A stretch of 64,000 nucleotides of DNA from Diploscapter coronatus (GCA_964036155.1 OZ038423.1:43663249-43727248); one strand, 5' to 3'; positions 1 through 10,829 are shown, numbered from the stretch's first letter. Program-made: numbers and translations. Notes: generated by a model not told the origin, from the sequence alone.

Positions 1-324
1 ATCACTGGTTCAATTATTGGTTTAATCACTAGTTTAATCACTCGTTCAATCACTGGCTCAATCTCTGGTTCAATCACTAGTTCAATTGCTCGTTCAATCA
101 CTGGTTCAATCACTGATTCAATCACTGGTTCAATCATTGGTTCAATCACTAGTCTAATCACTCGTTCAATCACTGGCTCAATCTCTGGTTCAATCACTAG
201 TTCAACTGCTCGTTCAATCACTGGTTCAATCACTGGTTCAATCACTGGTTCAATCACTGGTTTAATCACTGGTCCAATCGCTAGTTTAATCACTTGTTCA
301 ATCACTGGTTCAATTTCTTCCTAA
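1..324. repeat. 12-bp tandem repeat, 27 copies, with 120-bp higher-order period
   Basis: Consensus unit ATCACTGGTTCA, repeated 27 times without a length change. Units 1-10 (1-120) and 11-20 (121-240) carry the same ordered set of variants (units with AGT, CGT, GGC and ATCTCT in matching places), so a 120-bp block was itself duplicated. The array runs off the left edge. On the minus strand only one frame is open (repeating Glu-Pro-Val-Ile with Lys, Arg, Leu variants), and it is preceded by a TTTTAG acceptor at about 325-330. On the plus strand the Ile-Thr-Gly-Ser frame is open and ends in TAA right after the array. It could be part of a repetitive protein or plain satellite DNA. Confidence 0.95.
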
Positions 325-654
325 AATTATAACTTCCATTTTAGTAATGAGTGTTTATTTTCAAAATGCAAAATAAACGACATTTTGGATCACCCTCATC
401 AAATCCCTCAACAGTTTATGATGGATTGAAGCCTTGCAATAATTTTTAGGCAGGAATGATGCATGGCGAGACCCTGTCACGCCAATTTTGTGTTTCTCGT
501 TGTAAAATGGCAAATTTGGATACATTATTTCGACATTGAAACAAGAAATGAACCCATTTTCACTCATTACTGCTTTTTTATTAGGATCTTTGCAGTTTTC
601 TCCCTCAAATGAATGAGAAGTGACGATTTTGAGCAATTTTCAATCGTTTGGATG
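325..654. repeat. Dispersed repeat, copy 1 (about 330 bp)
   Basis: Starts with AAATTATAACTTCCATTTTA directly after the 12-bp array and matches 2151-2356 in the same orientation. The other copy lacks about 115 bp corresponding to roughly 481-595 here. The 91-codon open frame on the minus strand inside it shows no recognisable domain and is treated as non-coding repeat sequence. Confidence 0.85.
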
Positions 655-917
655 TATTCAAAAATCATAACCGCGAATTCAATTGGCGAAAAATGCTAGC
701 AAAATTGGAAATTCGGAAGATGACTTCCGGAGCCGATATCTTTCCTTAGAACTTTCTATGAAAAAGGTAAACCGATATATGATCCATGCACCCTAATCGT
801 TATTTTGAATGGAGTGCCAGGGATCTGTTTTCACAAACGAAAAACCCACTTGCGCCCTCTAAATGAAAAGTTATTTCAAATAGGTGCAAATTTAATAGTT
901 TCTAACTAATGATTATA

Positions 918-2110
918 TTAACTTACTTCTCCAAGGATGTTCCATCTATCCATTCGTGGATCGTATTCCTCGATTGAATTACAAAAATTGATCTTACAAT
1001 GGTTTTTATATCTAAGTAGCAGATATTTCGTATAAAGATATGCGAAATCTCAGCTCACCCTCCGATTGCATACAACTTCCCGTTAGCGACAAGAAGAGTA
1101 TGATCCTCTCTTTCATAATACATATCAGCGATTCGATAAGTTCGACTGCCAACTGGAGCTGAGGGATCGAAGCACAGACAGGATTTTAGTGCATTATAAC
1201 CATTACTAAACATATAATGATAGATTATTTATCATACAAAATTACCGACTTCCATCCTCCAGTTATGTAAATTCTTCCATTCAGCGATGCAGCTGCGAAA
1301 TAAGCTCGTTCTTTTGGAATTTCTCCCACTTTTTTCCGTTCCCATTCATCGTTGGATAATCGATATATCTTTTTACCCCATTCTTCAATAACTGAATATC
1401 CATAATTATAATGATGAATATGCTATAATAATGTGACCGTATAAATGTTCATCGCATGTTACTATTTGAACATCCATAATTGGAAAAGTAAGTGTAGGTC
1501 CTGGTTGCCATGTTCCATTTATTAAAATCTGAATCAATTATTTCATGGACTTTCATTCGATCTTCTTACATCAACTCGATTTGTATCTTTCCCTGTTTTA
1601 CGATCCGTTCCACCCAAATAATAAAATCTTCCTTTGAAATAAGCAACAGATGCATCATTACGGCATTCAGGAGGATATGGATCTGTAAAATTCTTTGAAT
1701 CGATTATTCATGGATTTGTTGAGCAGACCTTTTGAAATTTTTCCAGTATTCAGGTGATATATTTCGAATGTTGAGCCGCCAATTGCTAAAATCTGAAACT
1801 TAAGAAATTGTTCAAAATAACGAACATAAGAATTCACTTCATTTTGTGTAGTTGCTACTTGAGATGGCCAATACCAATTGTCGAATTTTGCAATCTCTTC
1901 TACTGAGTAGGTAGATGAATTGAATAACCCTATTCTTCCTTCTTGTTCGCCGTTATTGCTTGAATATAAATCTAAAATATAATAAATTATTGAATCTTTC
2001 ATTCCGTTAAATCTATTCTTGTCTCTTACAGTAAAACAAAATTTTATGCGAATTATTGGATGAATTGTTTCCACCAACTTGCAAATGATTGATATTTCGG
2101 GAGAATTCAT
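918..2110 (-). CDS. Kelch-repeat protein (BTB/BACK part not found)
   Basis: Several short exons on the minus strand give successive kelch blades. Recognisable blade cores are ILAIGGSTFEIYHLNTG (about 1740-1795), FYYLGGTDRKTG (about 1600-1690), RIYITGGW (about 1255-1390) and KLYAIGG (about 1060-1195), followed by SIEEYDPRMDRWNILGE ending near 927. Kelch blades fold into a beta-propeller that usually binds a partner protein, often as substrate receptor of a CUL3 ubiquitin ligase. I see no BTB or BACK domain upstream; the longest open frame starts at 2110, next to a dispersed repeat. The last visible exon ends at a GTAAGT that either leads to a further exon or reads into TAA at 918. The junction near 1690-1730 is unclear. 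It could be a free-standing kelch protein or a 5'-truncated copy. Confidence 0.7.
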
Positions 2111-2150
2111 TCATTGTATTATTAATAAATAGCATTGTGTTTCGTTTCTG

Positions 2151-2356
2151 AAATTATAACTTCCATTTTAGTAATGAGTGTTTATTTTCAAAATGCAAAA
2201 TAAACGACATTTTGGATCACCCTCATCAAATCCCTCAACGATTTATGATGGATTGAAGCGTTGCGATTATTTTTAGACAGGAATCATGCATGGCGAGACC
2301 CTGTCGCGTCCTTTCTAATGAACGAGAAATGATAATTTTCAATTGTTTGGATGTAC
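2151..2356. repeat. Dispersed repeat, copy 2
   Basis: Near-identical over its first 170 bp to 325-495, with an internal deletion of about 115 bp, then matching again to the TTTGGATGTA at the end. The two copies flank the kelch gene as direct repeats about 1.8 kb apart. Confidence 0.85.
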
Positions 2357-2780
2357 AGGGTGTCTTTGAAATAAAACCCTTAAAATCCATCAAAATCGAA
2401 TGTGGTTTTTTGGAATAGGTAGTCAGAATCGGTAAAAATTTGTTTGACGCCTATTTCGAGTTGGAACCAAGTACCCTATTCCCTACAGCCACCTGCTTTC
2501 TGAAGTAAAACTTTAAATAAAATATCGAAAAATCAAAAAATCAAAAATGGTCAAAAGTGACCGGACCGAATCAAAAGTAGAATCATTCGAAAACCCGTTT
2601 AATTTTGAGTAACTTTTGTGAAAGCACTACTCAAAAATGTTCACTATGGAGACTCCCAGAAGCGGTTTTATGTCTCCACTTCGAAAATGTATGGAATTTT
2701 ATATTTCAGTACCAGATGGCTGTATAGGTTTGAAAGGATGATTTTCACTCAAATTTATTTTCCCCGTTATCATGAGTGAG
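2357..2780. other. No gene seen
   Basis: AT-rich sequence between the dispersed repeat and the palindromic element. It begins with TACAGGGTGTCTTTGAAATA, which resembles the end of a Tc1/mariner-type terminal repeat, but I find no matching right end in this gap. Confidence 0.5.
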
Positions 2781-3157
2781 TATTGTGAATGATTGACTAC
2801 TTGAGACGAAATAAAAGGAGCGTCTTTCTTTCTCCCCTCCTGCGAGCCTCGTATGCACGCTGACGACATTTGTTCGTTTAACGACTTTTTATTTTCTTTC
2901 GTTTTTCGTTCTTTCATCGAATTTAACGGGATTTTTGTAACAATTACTTGTCAATTATTTTCCTCTATCGATATTGATAAAAATTAATTGACTAATTATC
3001 GATAATTGCCCTTAAAAACGCGAAAAGCGAAAAGAAAATTAAATAAAAATTGCCTAATGAACAAATGTTCGTCTCCCGCGCATTCCGAGGCTCAGAGGAG
3101 GGGGAGAAAGAAACACGCTCCTTTTATCTCGTCTCAAGTAGTCAGCCCTTTACAATA
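2781..3157. mobile_element. Long palindromic (MITE-like) element
   Basis: The left arm (from TATTGTGAATGATTGACTAC) and the right arm (ending TAGTCAGCCCTTTACAATA) are reverse complements with scattered mismatches over about 100 bp each, including a shared GACTACTTGAGACG, AAAAGGAGCG and ACATTTGTTCG. The A/T-rich centre also pairs weakly. No protein is encoded. A non-autonomous inverted-repeat transposon is the likeliest explanation. Confidence 0.8.
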
Positions 3158-3306
3158 ATGTAAGATGATAGAATCGGATGAGCAACTACCAGTCGGTGAA
3201 ACTGGCTGAGGCCATTTAGGCTGCGAATATGAGATGTTAGGATATTCAGGTCGATTATCCTGAGATGTATCCGAATTTTGAATAATAGATTCTTTACTGG
3301 ATTACA

Positions 3307-5389
3307 TTAATGATCTTTTATAGCTACCTTTGATAGTTGCTCGTCTTCAACGTAGATTTTATTTGAAATGCGAGTATTGCCAACTAGAACTGGCATTGGT
3401 GGATTACGTTGCCTTGTTTCCTTTTCTTCTTGCTCTTTGCTAATTCTAATGACTTTCTCATAATCCATAAATTCCCTATTCACAGTAACAGCTTTGCTAG
3501 CAATTGCAGCTGCACCGATGGCTGCTACCTGATAACATATAACTGTTTAAATAAATCAACAGTCGTTTTACCTCATCCACATTTAAAAAGTTGCAAATTG
3601 TTGACCTATTAAAAATTGATTCAAGACAACTTGTAACAAAGGGAATTCTAGTACTGCCACCAGCCAATAGAATAAATTTCGGCTGGATTCCTAAGATACG
3701 AGAAAGGAGTATGAATTTAATGAAGAACAGACCTCTACAAGCTTCCCTAGCTTTTTCAATGATCTGGCAAACTTTATCTTTATAACATTCTACAAGTTCA
3801 TCCCTCTGAATATCTTCCACTAAATCCTGATCTTGGTTGTCATCAGTTCTGTATAATGAGTCGACATCTGGAATGTTTAAATTCAAATCTCTTCCATCTT
3901 GAAGGCCCAAGCTCACCGATTTGTGTACGAGGCGCAAATGATAGTACACATTTTATCTTTTCGCAAGCAATTTTTAGACGATATTCTTCTCGAGGCGACA
4001 ATTTTGGCCTTTTTCCTCCATTCTAAAATAATCGATCAGCACCACTCAATATTAACGGGGAATGCCAGGGAATTCTCCCTTAAATATGGCTCTACCTGTC
4101 GAGTAAGCCTTTTCACCATCTCGTCAAAAATGAATCTATCGATGTCATCACCAGCAAAGTTTTCAACAATTGGCTCAATTTTAGGAACTTGAGTTATAAT
4201 CCAGTCAGTCCAGTGGTTAGCTTTCTAAATTTATGTGAATTATTGCAAGTTCACATGAATACTACCTGCTGAATAAAATATGCCGCGATTTGCAAATATC
4301 CTGCCCCCATACAGAAAACGAGCGCTATGTCGCCGCTCGGGTGAATGTTCAATCTAGGTGCATACGCTGCCGCGACAGCAATTGGTTCATCAATTAGCTC
4401 GACTGGAATGTCATCAAATGGAATAATTACTTCTGGTTGATTTTGCTTACTAGCCGGAAAAGACATTGGACCAACGATATCCTTCACTGCACCGTTTGCA
4501 CAATCATTAACTGAATTTTTGTAATCCAGCGACGATTTTATTGGAATAGTAATTGCTATAGTTGTAGGACGCTGTAATCGAGTACTCTAAATAATTTATC
4601 ATAACAAAAGTAAGTGCATACCTGAAGATTCTCATAGGCTGTTAAGAGAAGTGTATCTAATAGTATGTCAAATATTTGGTTAGCATTTACGATGAATGAA
4701 TTCGATCTATCCTGTTCAATAATATCAAACGTTGCGAGACCTGCATCATAAATATAATTTTACTAAACTCCTCAAGAACACCAACCGTTTTTGTAACTAT
4801 CTATGCGTTTGAAGAAGTATCGTTTTTCGTGCTCTGCTTTTCTAACTTGATCATTAGTTTTTGCTAACAACCAGCGAATATCTAAATTTGCTCGATAACT
4901 TTATTTTCGTCGAAAATAATACCATAGATAATATTCTGCAGATAAACAGTATGGCTTTCAGGTATTTTACCAACCAACCATTCGCCTTTCTCAGAATACG
5001 CCACGTATGACGGAATATCTTGAATCGACCCTAAGGTTGTCTTTATGCCTTTAATCTATGAAGATGAAACACCATGCTCGACGATCTGAATGTAGTTATC
5101 CTTGCAGATGGCGATCTTGCACTTCGACGTGCCGATATCGATAGCGATTGCGTCACGAATATACGGATTTTTGATGGCTTCATTCGTGATCGTTTCGATG
5201 TTTAGATCGTTTGGAGCTGGCCCTGGAGGTTTTACATTCTTTGAAGATCAAGAATGAGTGATATACTAAAAATTCATTCTCACCCCATGTGCCTCTCTGT
5301 AGTACGTAACTGGATTCATGCGTTGGAGTTTCAATGTTTGAGCGTTCATTTGATGATTGACTACTGTCTATTTCTTTTGGAAAACCCAT
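3307..5389 (-). CDS. Divergent HSP70-like protein, ATPase domain only
   Basis: Minus-strand exons give the HSP70 nucleotide-binding domain in order: phosphate-1 loop AIDIGTSKCKIAI (about 5120-5165), IPSYVAYSEKGEWLVGK (about 4950-5040), RANLDIRWLLAK (about 4860), IDEPIAVAAAYA (about 4370-4400), a phosphate-2 position reading ALVFCMGAGYLQIA (about 4290-4330), LKIACEKIKCVLSF (about 3930-3975) and the adenosine motif ILLAGGSTRIP (about 3640-3670). HSP70s couple ATP hydrolysis to binding of unfolded protein, but no substrate-binding domain follows: the model ends soon after with GNTRISNKIYVEDEQLSK and a stop at 3307. The phosphate-2 motif, normally DLGGGTFD, is degenerate, so ATPase activity is doubtful. 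There is no signal peptide. The start at 5389 follows a TTGATTTAG acceptor. Two intron junctions (around 4000-4070 and 5280) are uncertain. It could also be described as an STCH-like or nematode-specific HSP70 relative. Confidence 0.8.
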
Positions 5390-6146
5390 TTCTAAATCAA
5401 CTTTTAACAAATAGTAGGAACAAATCAAAATAGTATCATCTCGGCTAAAACCGGTTCAACAAAAATGAATGAAATCACAAATTCTGACAGCATTTATCAA
5501 CGACAATATTAAAACTTCGGTAACAAATATTGGTACGAGGTTAATTAATTGAGCTGATATGCAGGGGTGTATGAACTCAAGTCGCTCGAGAGCAGATCTA
5601 GAGAGCACTTTCGTCAGACGAAAATAAGCTACAGGGAGTAGGTCGCACGAGCAAAATCGTAGCTATGATACTACGTCGCACAAGTGAACTTTTGGTTAGT
5701 GAAAAGTTAAAGATATAAATTTTGTGACTGCCTTTCCAGATGAATGTGACTACTGTCGATAAAGCGACCTTCCTTCAGATTTGTAGTTTGTAGGCCGAAA
5801 CTGGTAAGATGAGCAATCCAGCTTTTCTATTCCCCAAAGGGCAAAACAAACTGTCTCCCACTATCTCTCTGTCAACCCCTCTTTCTCATGATCGATCAGC
5901 GATTACAGCCAGATCACCGTCCGAGGCCCTGAGCCTATCAACTTTTCTTATAGTTGACTTTTCCCTTTGTGCATTAATTGTAAAGGTTGAATTACCTAAG
6001 CCTGAGGTTCCAATAAACTCTTGCATAGTCAATTGTTCTAGTCCTCTTAAACTTACTAACTGCCCTCGTTGGCTGGACCGAACACCCACGACCAACCGTT
6101 ATTCTACAACTACCTTTCCAGGTGGTGAGAAATAATATAGCATAGT
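5390..6146. other. Intergenic; overlapping open frames without recognisable product
   Basis: No supported gene. At 5809-6135 both strands stay open for a while (108 codons plus, 69 codons minus) in slightly less AT-rich sequence. Neither translation resembles a family I know and I see no splice structure. Confidence 0.4.
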
Positions 6147-6653
6147 TTAAAACATAACCAACCTTACATAATAGCTTGACAATTGCGAAGTTGATACCTC
6201 TTTTACAGCTTCCTGAATTGGAGGTTCCTCGAATTCGATTTCTTCATTCTTCATCCATTCGTCGAAAATATTTGGGTTATTCAGCGCTGACTTCATGCTC
6301 ATTATGATTCGAGCAAATCCTTCTAAACTCATGAAATAGTGTTGTTTCAGGTGTATTTGCATTTCCTAAATCAGTAGACTCCTTGAACATTGCGGCAATT
6401 CTTATCTTGATTTGCTCATTTTGGGAATCGTAAAAATCTGGCATCTAAAATTTCATTACCATTTCTTATTGATAAAAACGCTTTGTTTTACCCTTGATCG
6501 GTCCATTAGAAAACGCCATTTACTATATTCCACTCGTGCTTCTAATGGCATTTCCTTCGAAATCATTTCGATGCTATAAATTCTGTCGGAAATAGATAAA
6601 TGATCCACATTCCAAAGGGCCATGATGATATTTTTCTGTGAAGCATCCAACAT
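6147..6653 (-). CDS. Small hypothetical protein
   Basis: Three minus-strand exons join in frame through two short introns: a 47-bp intron from AGG|GTAAAACA to TTTTAG at about 6442-6488, and a second of about 55 bp (weak donor GA|GTCTAC, acceptor GAGTTTAG) at about 6327-6383. The product is about 130 residues, soluble, rich in Glu, Lys, Met and Ile, with no signal peptide, cysteines or transmembrane segment. It starts MLDASQKNIIMALWNVD and contains MSMKSALNNPNIFDEW. An acceptor just upstream (TTTTTAG at about 6677) suggests that an earlier exon may exist, in which case the ATG at 6653 is internal. I do not recognise the family. Confidence 0.45.
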
Positions 6654-6904
6654 TTCGATAAATGATGATAGTTGCTAAAAATTTCTGATAAAATATTATC
6701 ATCTAGAAGAAAATAATTCATTTCAGAAAATTAAATTTGAATTTCAACTTGCAGTTTTGGAAATAGGACTTAGAAGTGGGCATAGGTTTATCACTTTATC
6801 CCGATTGAATCAGGCTGACTTCGAATTCAATCAACGCTTATCAACGGCTTCTTCGTGTGTTATAAAGCGAGCTAATATTAGTCAGTAAGACAAATATTGG
6901 GAAA

Positions 6905-7105
6905 GGTTATAGAAATGTAGTACGGTGGCCCAACGATGTCTCAATTGGGTCTGCTGCGGGTGGCTATTTTATGTAAACTCATGCCTCTCAGTCAGGATTC
7001 GAATCTGACCCCTCATCCCTCTGGGATGCGCTACCCTATCACTACATTATGTGAGCATGGCTGTCTAGTTGGGGGTTAGCCTACATGTCCAACTAGTTTC
7101 TTTAA
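6905..7105 (-). mobile_element. tRNA-derived SINE-like element
   Basis: On the minus strand a polymerase III-like promoter is visible: box A-like GGTAGCGCATCCCAG (about 7023-7037) followed by box B-like AGATTCGAATCCTGAC (about 6991-7007), spaced as in a tRNA gene. The sequence cannot fold as a complete tRNA with a paired acceptor stem, so a SINE or tRNA relic fits better than a functional gene. Confidence 0.5.
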
Positions 7106-7594
7106 ATTCAAAATTTGTACTGATTTAGGAAATAAATGCTACATTCATGCGCAAATGAATAAAAAAAACCAATGATCATTTGGAGCAAGAAAGCAAGCTT
7201 TTACCTTTAATAAGAATTGGTAAGAGAATAGTGGCGCCGAATATTTTGCGAGAAAAAATCTTATCATCAGACCTGAAAATTCTCAGTCCGATATAAGACT
7301 CTTCATTGTCTAATGTTCTTTTATCTATAATGAAGAATAGTCAATTGAAAGTAGGCTATGATATTTTTCAACAAGATTCAAATATTAGATCGACAAGTTT
7401 CAAGTCTTCTTATCATAAAGTTAATAACTTTGACAAATGATTAGGAATTAGAAATGAACAAACGAAGGAATTTTAATCAGTTGAACAAGTCTGCTCAATT
7501 TCAAATGCCATTTCGCATTAAAATGAAATAAGCTCAGAAGGAAGAGAGAGTAAGAAGCTTTCATTTTGATAAATATTTAAAAGAATATTTATTT

Positions 7595-7880
7595 AGGGGC
7601 GGTGTAGCGCAGTGGTTGTGAGTGGTTGTGTGTCACTGTCTAGAGCATGACCTCAAATTCGCTTCCACCTCGAACCCAAACTAAGGGGTCAAGAAATGCT
7701 GGTAGTGGGTAAAACCACGAAAAATTTGCCTAAAATCCCTCAGCTGTTACATACAACAACAGCCTGTCCTCGGGACGGGCCACTAGTCCTGTGTGGCTAG
7801 GATAGACCGATTGTCTCATTACGGGCTTGAGGGTAGCTGACCCCACCTAGTGGGAACAAGGCCAGGAAAATTTTTTATAT
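7595..7880 (+). mobile_element. tRNA-derived SINE-like element
   Basis: GGGGCGGTGTAGCGCAGTGG at the left end contains a good box A (TAGCGCAGTGG). A weaker box B (AATTCGCTTCC) lies about 45 bp on. The rest is a GC-richer body (GGGACGGGCCACTAGTCC, GACCCCACCTAGTGGGA) ending in an A/T run, unlike the surrounding DNA. This is the arrangement of a SINE: tRNA-like head, unrelated body and A/T tail. Confidence 0.6.
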
Positions 7881-8451
7881 CGATACTTATGATCAATACG
7901 ATCTTTCAAAATGCATAGGATCAAAGCTATATAAATTCGATAAATGTAGTCTTACTTGAATAACGTAGATCATAAACCCTAGGATGTGATTTATCAGTCA
8001 AATTATCCAATAAATCTAAATTATTACAGCACCATTTAATTATGCCGATTATTTTATATCCTATTCTTTCGAGTCATAAAGATAAAATGTTCACTTTCGG
8101 TAAAAATGACCAATTACATCATTTTCATCTAAATAGAACAACTCAATTTTTATTCATTTCTCTGACCAAGGTTTAGTTCGACAAATACTTAGATGATACA
8201 TCTCGCTGTTGTTGATACATTTGTGATACCAAGTTATTCATTCAATGTGATCCTCCCACCGAAAACCATATAAAAGTTGGAGAAGATAGAAATTACTTCT
8301 TGCATTAACAGAACCAAGTCAGTTATTATATTCGTTTTTAGGGTGAAATAAATATTTATTGATCACCATTTGATATGACATTTCGTTACATTCAAAATTC
8401 GTTTCGAGCATTTTGAACGATTGTGAGATCAAGTTTTCGTGTTTGCGTCTT

Positions 8452-10829
8452 TCAGCACATGTTGCAGGATTTTGCACAATAGTATTTACTCTTCTCGTTG
8501 TAATAGGGCTGGTATATATTATTGCAGAGCCCGAATGTCCTCCAATACGTGCAACTAAAATGAAGTTTGATTATTTGAGGCACTGGTAGTTTAGTGCCAG
8601 GATTTTTGAACCTTTTCTTTGAAAAGCTCATAATGGAAATTTTCTTTTTATAGGAAGCTCACGGAGGCTCCAAACGTTTTTAGACTCAATCACAAATGAG
8701 TAGTTTTAAGATTTCACGAAAAATCAATCAATCTTGTGTTCTAGCTTACCTTGCATAGTTTCCTTGATCCGAATGGGGAATATCGAACATATCCAAATAG
8801 TCGACACACGAATCCGGTCCCGGATGGGGCGGTCGATCTTCACAGAGATCGCACGTCATCGCACATTTCTGTTTCTTGAGATATTCCGGCTGTTTTGAAC
8901 AAAAGCCGTCAGTATAATCTAGCCAAAGACAACTGAAATAGTCTCGTTATTTCTGTTGATTTTTCGTAAGTCATTGTGTTTACTTGTAAATGCCAACTTC
9001 GTCGTAACATTTCGAATCATTCTTCACTGAGACTGTTGAAGGAGCCTCTGTAGCTTGAGTAGTTTCAGAAACACCAGTAGTCGCATCGTTAGGCGCTTCT
9101 GTGGCATTCGTATTCTGGAAGCACAATCCACACGTCTTCTCGCAGACGAATCGCTTGAACTCGGTGCTGGCGTCCGAGGCGCAGAAGTTGTATCGCTGAT
9201 TAAACGCCTCACAGCTGAATTATTATTTTGTTAGTCGTAAATTAAGCCATGGAGGATTTTTTCACAATAGAGTCAACTAGAACATACTAACTTTTCATAG
9301 TCGTCGTTGCAGACAGGTGTCGTGGTGGCTTCTGTTGGAGTCGCAGTAGTTGTAGTTGTGGATGATGTCGTAGTCTCGATACACACACCGCATGTTTTTG
9401 CACAAACGAATCGCTTGAATTCAATGCTGGCGTCGGAGTCACAAAACCGATATCTCTGGTTGAATCGCTCGCAACTGCAACGAAATAGATGAATATCTGT
9501 TTTTTTTCTTTTTTTATATTTGACAATTAAATTCTGATTTCGGGAAGAGTTGAGCCATATTTCATTTTTGCAATCCATCTGCTAGGATTATCCGGCCAAA
9601 TCTTATTACGTTCCTCTCTCTCCCTTCCATCATAGTTTTCATTGAAAATATCGCCTTTGTTACCCTGCCTATCCTATAATTTTGAGTCTGATCCAAGTCA
9701 GGGTGAACGAACGATATTTCTCTTTAACACATAGACACCCGAAATTTAGTGGCAAAGAAAGAAATTTCATTCTGGCACTGATCAGAGTTCTCCATGGTTC
9801 TGGAAAAATGAACAATCAAACTCACTTTTCATAGTCATCACGACAGTATGGCCTTGCTGTCGTTACATTTGTTACATTGCCATCATCTGGTCCGAATGAT
9901 GTGTTAGGTTGGGGCAGTTCCGTCGTCGTCAAAGAATCATCTTCAAAAGAATTGTTGAAAGGTTTTGTCACGATACTAGTTTCGACGAAGTCTGTTGTTG
10001 TCTGAGGAGGACCTGTCTCGACTGTTGAAGGACCAGTCGGTTCATCGGTAAATGCTTCAGTCTTTTCAGTCGAAAAGTCGTTGACCGTAGTCAGAAGTGT
10101 CGAGGAAGTTTTTATCGGCTTCGTTGTAGTCTCGGGATGTTCCGATGTTATTACCGGAGCTTCTGTCGTAGGCTCAATACAGACATTGCACGTCTTCGCA
10201 CAGATGAATCGTTTGTTCTCGATGGTGACATTCGACGCACAGAAATTATACTGCCTGTCGTAATTGACGCAGCTGAAATTTAATTATTATATTGTGCACT
10301 TGGGATGAAAGTATTTTTATACTAATTTTTGCAATTTCCACATTATAAGCAAATGAGTATAGGAAACCAAGCGATAGCAAGTAAGATATGCTCAGGGGTT
10401 AAGTAATTGTTTGGCTCTCTTGATTATCATCGTCTTACGTCTTTAGCGTAGACTTACAATTGCATTCGAGATTTTTCTCTTGCTATATACTCTGTGCCGA
10501 ATATTAGTAAAAGTATTATGGGCGACGTAAATTATCGTTGATGCGCAAAAAAGTATTCCTTGAAAGTGAATGGCTGCCAGACAAAAATATGATCACTGCT
10601 CTTATTCCCTTCATTCTGAATACTATCTTCATGGAAGAGTGAACGCTAATTCATGTGAGCTGATATTCGAAGGGCCATTTTTACGCGTCGATAATACTTA
10701 CTGTTCATATCGATCATAGCAGTCTGGATTCGTTTTGGGCTTGCTTGAAGTAGTTATTGCTTGATGAGAATAACTGACGTGAAGATATAAAATTGATAGT
10801 GTAGCAATGAATTTACAGAGCCGATACAT
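8452..10829 (-). CDS. Secreted protein with five ShKT domains
   Basis: Six exons (10829-10702, 10272-9826, 9474-9292, 9214-8984, 8932-8750, 8554-8452) join in frame to 424 residues. The N-terminus MYRLCKFIATLSILYLHVSYS is a signal peptide. Five six-cysteine ShKT modules follow, for example CERFNQRYRFC...CAKTCGVC. Thr/Ser/Pro-rich linkers, likely O-glycosylated, separate them, the longest (about 100 residues) after the first module. All five introns are phase 2 and fall directly before the second cysteine of a module, so exons 3, 4 and 5 are interchangeable units; modules 2 and 3 are especially alike. ShKT domains in nematodes occur in secreted, cuticular and excretory proteins and can block potassium channels in anemone toxins. 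No enzyme domain is attached here, so the role (surface coat, defence or matrix) is open. Confidence 0.9.

Larger units (their letters stand above)
6654..8451. other. Intergenic stretch holding two SINE-like elements
   Basis: Apart from the two tRNA-derived elements (about 6905-7105 and 7595-7880) this is AT-rich sequence with no gene I can support. The part from about 8340 includes AATAAA-like signals next to the 3' end of the ShKT gene. Confidence 0.5.

Noticed and set aside
1..324. CRISPR-like array
   Set aside because: Units are contiguous 12-mers without unique spacers, in a eukaryotic genome.
361..636. 91-codon minus-strand open frame
   Set aside because: Lies wholly inside a dispersed repeat, whose second copy deletes part of the frame; no domain or splice support.
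5809..6135. 108-codon plus-strand open frame (and a 69-codon frame opposite)
   Set aside because: No family resemblance, no splice context, both strands open at once; described only as unexplained open sequence.
6905..7105. Possible functional tRNA gene on the minus strand
   Set aside because: Box A and box B are tRNA-like but no acceptor stem or complete cloverleaf can be formed; kept as SINE-like.
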